DNA from: Chloroflexota bacterium | GTDB taxonomy: Bacteria; Chloroflexota; Anaerolineae; Ardenticatenales; Ardenticatenaceae | Assembly: GCA_003520455.1 (NCBI GenBank) | Contig: DOUV01000969.1 | Coordinates: 1 to 5,000 of the forward strand | Length of the DNA: 5,000 nucleotides | Reading direction: 5' to 3' | Part shown: positions 1-5,000 of the stretch, in pieces | How positions within the stretch are numbered: position 1 is the first letter of the stretch | Layout of the letters: every line of letters starts with the position of its first letter | Translations under genes and position numbers: made by a program | Notes under the pieces: generated by a model | Database searches by the model: none | Told to the model about the DNA's origin: nothing | The model's input: only the letters and a program-made list of their open reading frames with translations

Positions 1-42
1 CTCTGGTTGCACAAAACTTACGCCTAATGCTGCGACGAGCAA

Positions 43-61
43 ATTTTTATGCAATTTTTAC
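43..61 (+). promoter_or_regulatory. Candidate KdpE-type response-regulator site (tandem T-rich repeats)
   Basis: Two direct repeats, TTTTTAT (44-50) and TTTTTAC (55-61), start exactly 11 bp apart and stand out as an AT-rich block before GC-rich DNA (CCGCTGCCGG). An 11-bp repeat period is typical for dimers of OmpR/PhoB-family response regulators, which include KdpE. As I recall the E. coli kdpF promoter target, it also has ATTTTTAT followed by TTTTTAC at the same 11-bp spacing and then a C/G-rich run; about 16 of 19 positions here would agree. The site lies upstream of the candidate promoter and about 100 bp before the first gene, where an activator would bind. The repeats are seen; the KdpE assignment is inferred, and no kdpDE gene is in the window. 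Confidence 0.5.
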
Positions 62-77
62 CGCTGCCGGTGCGATC

Positions 78-110
78 TTGACGCCTCCCTTATCTGATTC
101 GCGCTACTAT
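78..110 (+). promoter_or_regulatory. Weak candidate sigma-70-type promoter for the kdp operon
   Basis: TTGACG (78-83) matches the -35 consensus at five of six bases, and TACTAT (105-110) is a reasonable -10. The 21-bp spacer is well above the usual 16-18 bp, so this pair would be poor without an activator. That would suit an operon switched on by K+ limitation, but it may equally mean that one element is misassigned. Transcription would start near 117, giving a leader of about 40 nt before the first small ORF. Confidence 0.25.
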
Positions 111-123
111 GTACTTATCAGAT
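89..123. repeat. Paired CTTATCWGAT boxes in the kdp leader
   Basis: CTTATCTGAT (89-98) and CTTATCAGAT (114-123) differ at one base and lie 25 bp apart. The ATCTGAT and ATCAGAT cores are reverse complements, so the pair can be read as a direct repeat of a near-palindromic box or as a 7-bp stem with an 18-nt loop. The first copy falls in the spacer of the candidate promoter and the second near the predicted transcription start, positions that suit an operator. The bound protein, if any, is unknown. Confidence 0.35.
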
Positions 124-159
124 CAGCGGTCAGCAAGCCACAAAGACAAGGATGCGAAT

Positions 160-240
160 ATGGATATTGTCTACCTCGGTATAGTGCTTCTCTTTTTTGC
201 TCTCTCAGCGGGATTCGTTCGTTTAAGCGACCGATTGTAG
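160..240 (+). CDS. 26-residue single-span membrane microprotein upstream of kdpF
   Basis: The ORF starts at ATG 160 behind a good ribosome-binding site, AAGGA at 148-152 with a 7-nt spacer, and ends at TAG 238-240. The product begins [15 protein letters not shown] and ends GFVRLSDRL: one hydrophobic helix (about residues 3-20) followed by a short charged tail, suggesting an inner-membrane peptide. From memory, short peptides of this shape, with a (C/S)DRL-like tail, precede kdpF in many GC-rich bacteria and usually go unannotated or are called hypothetical. The next gene, kdpF, begins 9 nt later and its Shine-Dalgarno overlaps this stop codon, so the two are probably co-translated. A role in Kdp assembly or regulation is inferred from position only. 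It is distinct from KdpF, which follows. Confidence 0.72.
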   Translation: MDIVYLGIVLLFFALSAGFVRLSDRL

Positions 241-244
241 GAGG
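239..244 (+). promoter_or_regulatory. Shine-Dalgarno of kdpF overlapping the preceding stop codon
   Basis: A perfect AGGAGG at 239-244 lies 5 nt before the kdpF ATG and includes the last two bases of the upstream TAG (238-240). It is the strongest ribosome-binding site in the window. It supports both the kdpF start and the reality of the short upstream ORF, since a ribosome ending there would sit on this site. Confidence 0.75.
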
Positions 245-249
245 CACAT

Positions 250-339
250 ATGCCATTGCTGTACTTGGTCGGTGGCCTCATTGCATTGGCGTTGCTGATA
301 TATCTCTTGGTCGCCCTCTTGAAGCCAGAGCTGTTCTAA
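250..339 (+). CDS. kdpF: KdpF, small stabilising subunit of the K+-transporting ATPase
   Basis: This 29-residue peptide ([20 protein letters not shown], then VALLKPELF) is almost entirely one transmembrane helix. The length equals that of E. coli KdpF, and the ending of the form A-L-(K/N)-x-E-x-F matches the family pattern. In E. coli, KdpF sits in the membrane part of KdpFABC and acts like a lipid, stabilising the complex without being strictly essential. The start is fixed by the AGGAGG 5 nt upstream. The TAA stop (337-339) shares its last A with the kdpA ATG, a TAATG junction that implies coupled translation. The position directly before kdpA is the classical one. Confidence 0.93.
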   Translation: MPLLYLVGGLIALALLIYLLVALLKPELF

Positions 340-2084
340 TGACATCGAACGGCATTTTTCAAATAGGTCTCTACCTTGCCATCTTGCTGGTGCTGGTGAA
401 GCCGCTCGGGTGGTATATGGCACGGGTCTACGAGAGCGAACCAGTCGGGCTGGACCGCCTGCTGGGGCCGGTTGAGCGTGGTTTCTATCGGCTCTGGGGG
501 GTGCGGCCAGGCGAAGGTATGACCTGGAAGGTCTACACCCTGGCGATGTTGCTCTTCAATGCAGTGGGGCTCATTGCGCTCTACGCGCTCCAACGATTGC
601 AGGGGCTCCTGCCGTTAAATCCGCAGGGCTTCAGGGCTGTTTCACCCGATTTGGCGTTCAACACCGCTGTCAGTTTCGCGAGCAACACGAACTGGCAGGC
701 GTACGGCGGCGAGACCACGATGAGTTACCTGACACAGATGATGGGGATGACAGTGCAGAACTTCGTCTCGGCCGCGACGGGGATGGCGATCCTGGTGGCT
801 TTGATTCGCGGGCTGCGGCAACGCTCCGGGGAGACAGTCGGGAACTTTTGGGTGGACCTGACGCGCAGCGTGCTCTACATCCTGCTGCCACTCGCCTTGG
901 TGTTGGCACTTGTGGAGGTCTCACAGGGCGTCGTGCAGAATTTCAACGCCTACCAGGAGGTTCCGTTACTGCAACCGACGACAGATTCGGCGGGTAACCC
1001 GGTGACGACCCAGATGCTGCCGATGGGGCCGGCAGCGTCGCAGATCGCGATCAAGGAGTTGGGCACCAACGGCGGCGGCTTTTTCAACGTAAACTCGGCG
1101 CACCCGTTCGAGAACCCAACACCGCTCTCGAATTTCTTCGAGATGCTGGCGATCCTCCTGATCCCGGCGGCGTTGATCTATACCTTTGGCAAGATGATCG
1201 GTGATACACGGCAGGGGTGGGCGATTCTGGCGGCGATGACGATTGTGTTTGTCGCGTTGCTCGCTGTCTCCGTGTCGGCCGAGCAGGCGGGCAACCCATT
1301 GTTCACACCTCTCGGCGTGAGCCAGGACGCGAGCGCATTCCAGGCCGGCGGCAACATGGAAGGGAAAGAAGTTCGGTTCGGCATTGCCAATTCGGCGCTC
1401 TGGGCGACGGCGACGACCGCTGCGTCGAACGGTTCCGTCAACTCGATGCACGATTCTTACACACCGTTGGGCGGGCTCGTGCCGATGTTTCTGATACAAC
1501 TGGGCGAGGTGATCTTCGGCGGCGTTGGTTCGGGGCTCTACGGCATGCTGGTCTTCGCCATCATCTCGGTCTTCGTCGCCGGCTTGATGGTAGGCCGCAC
1601 GCCCGAGTATCTCGGCAAGAAAATCGAGGCCTACGAGATGAAGATGGCCTCCCTCATTATCCTGATTCCGCCGATCACCGTCTTGATCTTCACAGCGCTC
1701 GCACTTATGACCAAGAGCGGACGGGCAGCGATCCAGGATGTGGGGCCGCATGGGTTCAGTGAGGTCCTGTACGCCTTTTCGTCTCAAGGCAACAACAACG
1801 GCAGCGCGTTCGCTGGCCTGGAAGCAAACACCCCACTCTATAACCTGACTGGCGGCCTGGCAATGCTCTTCGCACGTTACTGGCTCGCCATCCCAACCCT
1901 GGCGATTGCCGGCTCGCTGGCCCGGAAGACAGTCGTACCGGTCGGGCCAGGCACCTTGCCGACGCATACGCCCCTCTTCATCACGCTGCTGATCGGCATC
2001 GTCACTATCGTGGGCGCGCTGACCTTTATTCCAGCGCTCGCGCTCGGCCCGATTGTGGAGCACCTCATCTTGTACGGTATGTGA
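339..2084 (+). CDS. kdpA: KdpA, K+-binding and channel subunit of the K+-transporting ATPase
   Basis: KdpA is the superfamily-of-K+-transporters-like subunit that selects K+ from the periplasmic side and passes it through an intramembrane tunnel to KdpB. The 581 residues are slightly longer than the E. coli protein (557) and contain about ten hydrophobic helices. All four pore-loop regions are intact: SNTNWQ at 115-120; [10 protein letters not shown] at 241-250, with G245 matching E. coli G232; [10 protein letters not shown] at 363-372, with G365 matching E. coli G345; and GNNNGSAF at 484-491. R420 in [15 protein letters not shown] matches E. coli R400. The N-terminus ([16 protein letters not shown]) is typical for the family. 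The frame is open back to ATG 27, but that longer reading would run through kdpF and the upstream microprotein and add about 100 non-homologous residues. ATG 339 is therefore the better start, coupled to the kdpF stop. There is no strong Shine-Dalgarno of its own. Confidence 0.97.
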   Translation: MTSNGIFQIGLYLAILLVLVKPLGWYMARVYESEPVGLDRLLGPVERGFYRLWGVRPGEGMTWKVYTLAMLLFNAVGLIALYALQRLQGLLPLNPQGFRAVSPDLAFNTAVSFASNTNWQAYGGETTMSYLTQMMGMTVQNFVSAATGMAILVALIRGLRQRSGETVGNFWVDLTRSVLYILLPLALVLALVEVSQGVVQNFNAYQEVPLLQPTTDSAGNPVTTQMLPMGPAASQIAIKELGTNGGGFFNVNSAHPFENPTPLSNFFEMLAILLIPAALIYTFGKMIGDTRQGWAILAAMTIVFVALLAVSVSAEQAGNPLFTPLGVSQDASAFQAGGNMEGKEVRFGIANSALWATATTAASNGSVNSMHDSYTPLGGLVPMFLIQLGEVIFGGVGSGLYGMLVFAIISVFVAGLMVGRTPEYLGKKIEAYEMKMASLIILIPPITVLIFTALALMTKSGRAAIQDVGPHGFSEVLYAFSSQGNNNGSAFAGLEANTPLYNLTGGLAMLFARYWLAIPTLAIAGSLARKTVVPVGPGTLPTHTPLFITLLIGIVTIVGALTFIPALALGPIVEHLILYGM

Positions 2085-2087
2085 AGT

Positions 2088-4157
<2,070 letters not shown>

Positions 4158-4196
4158 ATCAGGGCAAACTGGCGGCGATGCCGATTGAGCCAGTGA

Positions 4197-4229
4197 TCGG
4201 GTCCGCAGGGCTGTGCCAGAAGGACCCGA
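4197..4229 (+). other. Hairpin in the kdpB-downstream intergenic gap
   Basis: TCGGGTCC (4197-4204) and GGACCCGA (4222-4229) form a perfect 8-bp stem with a 17-nt loop, inside which GGC-TGT-GCC (4209-4217) can make a 3-bp mini-stem. It lies in the only sizeable gap of the operon, 4158-4291. No T-run follows, so it is not a canonical intrinsic terminator. It could mark an mRNA-processing or stability point between kdpB and the downstream genes, or be chance in GC-rich DNA. Confidence 0.3.
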
Positions 4230-4291
4230 ACAGCGACGCATGCCTGCCAGGCGACCAGGAATAGCGGGCTTCGCGAGAAAGCGACCCAGAG

Positions 4292-4606
4292 ATGAAAAAG
4301 CAGAACAGACCAACATGGTGGGTGCTTGACCTGATTGTCGTCGCGGGCATTGGTCTGCTTTTCTGGCAACACCGCTGGCCTCTCTCCCCGGGCTTGCGAC
4401 AGGTCGTACAAGTACTGCTTGTTCTTGCGATCTACGGACTGATGGGCCTTTGGGTCTTCGCCAACAGCGAAGCGCTGGAACAGCAAGAGCAACCAACCAG
4501 GGGGGACGAGCAGAGTTTATCGCCTCTCGCGCCGCCTCAGACAGCAACACAAGCGCACTACCGCGCGACGGTTCTCACAGGTGATGAGCGAGAAGAGGTA
4601 GAATAG
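4292..4606 (+). CDS. Two-helix membrane protein between kdpB and kdpC (KdpG-like position)
   Basis: I do not recognise a family for this 104-residue protein. It starts [10 protein letters not shown]. Two hydrophobic helices (about 10-26 and 37-57) are joined by a short loop, [11 protein letters not shown] polar tail of about 45 residues rich in Q, E, T and P follows and ends in an acidic stretch, GDEREEVE. The positive N-terminus suggests that both ends are cytoplasmic. ATG 4292 is the only possible ATG start, because an in-frame TAG (4262-4264) closes the frame shortly upstream and no other start codon lies between; the ribosome-binding site is weak. The stop overlaps the kdpC start by one base, tying the gene to the operon. 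From memory, Anabaena kdp operons carry a gene named kdpG at this place. Shared ancestry with it is not shown here; an accessory role in Kdp assembly or regulation is inference. Confidence 0.82.
   Translation: MKKQNRPTWWVLDLIVVAGIGLLFWQHRWPLSPGLRQVVQVLLVLAIYGLMGLWVFANSEALEQQEQPTRGDEQSLSPLAPPQTATQAHYRATVLTGDEREEVE
4593..4598 (+). promoter_or_regulatory. Shine-Dalgarno that sets the GTG start of kdpC
   Basis: AAGAGG at 4593-4598 lies 7 nt before GTG 4606 and inside the last codons of the preceding gene. It supports the GTG as the real kdpC start, since no ATG occurs near the expected N-terminus. Confidence 0.6.
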
Positions 4607-5000
4607 TGATAGCAGAGCAACTGCGCGCGGCCGTCGCCGCCCTGATAACGCTGACGATTCTTCTGGGGCTTGTCTATCCCCTGGCTGTGACCGGGCTTGC
4701 TCAAGCGCTCTTTCCGGCTCAGGCGAACGGGAGCCTGATTACTGTGGACGGCCAGGTGATCGGCTCGGAACTGATCGGCCAGCCCTTCGACGAGCCGGGC
4801 TATTTCTGGCCCCGTCCTTCGGCCACGTCGCCGTTTCCGTACAATGCAGCCGTGTCCTCGGGGTCGAATCTGGCGCCGACGAGTCCGGCGCTGCTTGAGG
4901 CGGTACGGGCGCGCGGAGCGGCACTCCGCGCGGCCGACCCGGGCAACCAGGCACCGATTCCCGTCGACCTGGTCACCGCGTCGGGAAGCGGGCTCGATCC
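4606..5000 (+). CDS. kdpC: KdpC, accessory subunit of the K+-transporting ATPase (3' end cut by window)
   Basis: The visible part is 131 residues of a family of about 190, so roughly the last third is missing at the window edge. GTG 4606 overlaps the previous stop (TAGTG) and has AAGAGG 7 nt upstream. The N-terminus has one membrane helix (about residues 9-31, around [20 protein letters not shown]). It is followed by an extracytoplasmic domain carrying the KdpC hallmarks YFWPRPSA (66-73), [11 protein letters not shown] (84-94; the family usually shows SGGSNLGPTN) and [13 protein letters not shown] at the cut end. In E. coli, KdpC binds KdpA and KdpB, is needed for complex assembly and is thought to raise the ATP affinity of KdpB. 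No frameshift is seen. The gene is contiguous with the kdp operon. Confidence 0.96.
   Translation, partial: MIAEQLRAAVAALITLTILLGLVYPLAVTGLAQALFPAQANGSLITVDGQVIGSELIGQPFDEPGYFWPRPSATSPFPYNAAVSSGSNLAPTSPALLEAVRARGAALRAADPGNQAPIPVDLVTASGSGLD
4910..4932 (+). repeat. Perfect GC-rich inverted repeat inside kdpC
   Basis: CGCGCGGAG (4910-4918) and CTCCGCGCG (4924-4932) form a perfect 9-bp stem with a 5-nt loop, CGGCA. It encodes the ARGAALRAA part of KdpC. No T-run follows, so it is not a terminator. Alanine/arginine codons in GC-rich DNA can yield such stems by chance, and a function is not claimed. Confidence 0.4.

Noticed and set aside
1..159. c-di-AMP (ydaO/yuaA-type) riboswitch upstream of the K+ transporter
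   Set aside because: Considered because such riboswitches control kdp-like operons in some Gram-positives, but the leader is short and lacks the conserved GC-rich core; response-regulator-like repeats explain it better.
27..338. N-terminal extension of the kdpA reading frame back to ATG 27
   Set aside because: It overlaps the regulatory leader, the microprotein and kdpF in another frame, has no ribosome-binding site, and adds residues with no resemblance to KdpA. The family N-terminus begins at ATG 339.
1217..1762. 181-residue + strand frame inside kdpA
   Set aside because: Arg/Gly/Asp-rich out-of-frame reading of a well-conserved kdpA region, with no start signal.

Overview
The window holds most of a kdp operon, encoding the high-affinity, ATP-driven K+ uptake system KdpFABC, all on the + strand. 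The order is: an upstream control region (1-159), a 26-residue membrane microprotein (160-240), kdpF (250-339), kdpA (339-2084), kdpB (2088-4157), a 134-bp gap with a hairpin (4158-4291), an unassigned two-helix membrane protein (4292-4606) and a 3'-truncated kdpC (4606 to the window edge). Most junctions are tight: 9 nt, a 1-nt overlap, 3 nt, then after the gap another 1-nt overlap. One polycistronic, translationally coupled mRNA is therefore likely. No kdpD or kdpE sensor/regulator gene is in view; if they are linked, they lie beyond the right edge.

The genes form one machine. KdpA is the K+-selective channel-like subunit. KdpB is the P-type ATPase that pumps. KdpC is the single-span accessory subunit. 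KdpF is the 29-residue lipid-like stabilising peptide. KdpA and KdpB are full length and keep all the signature residues checked, so the pump looks functional. The two non-canonical membrane proteins, one before kdpF and one between kdpB and kdpC, are the least characterised parts. The second sits where some cyanobacterial kdp operons carry a gene called kdpG.

The DNA is a GC-rich bacterial sequence with an AT-rich leader. The extra small ORFs and GC-rich codon use would fit Chloroflexota or another GC-rich environmental lineage, but the taxon cannot be fixed from this window. The most interesting non-coding signal is in the leader: two T-rich direct repeats 11 bp apart that resemble the E. 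coli KdpE target. They are followed by a weak promoter candidate and a pair of CTTATCWGAT boxes. No mobile elements, RNA genes or CRISPR arrays were seen.
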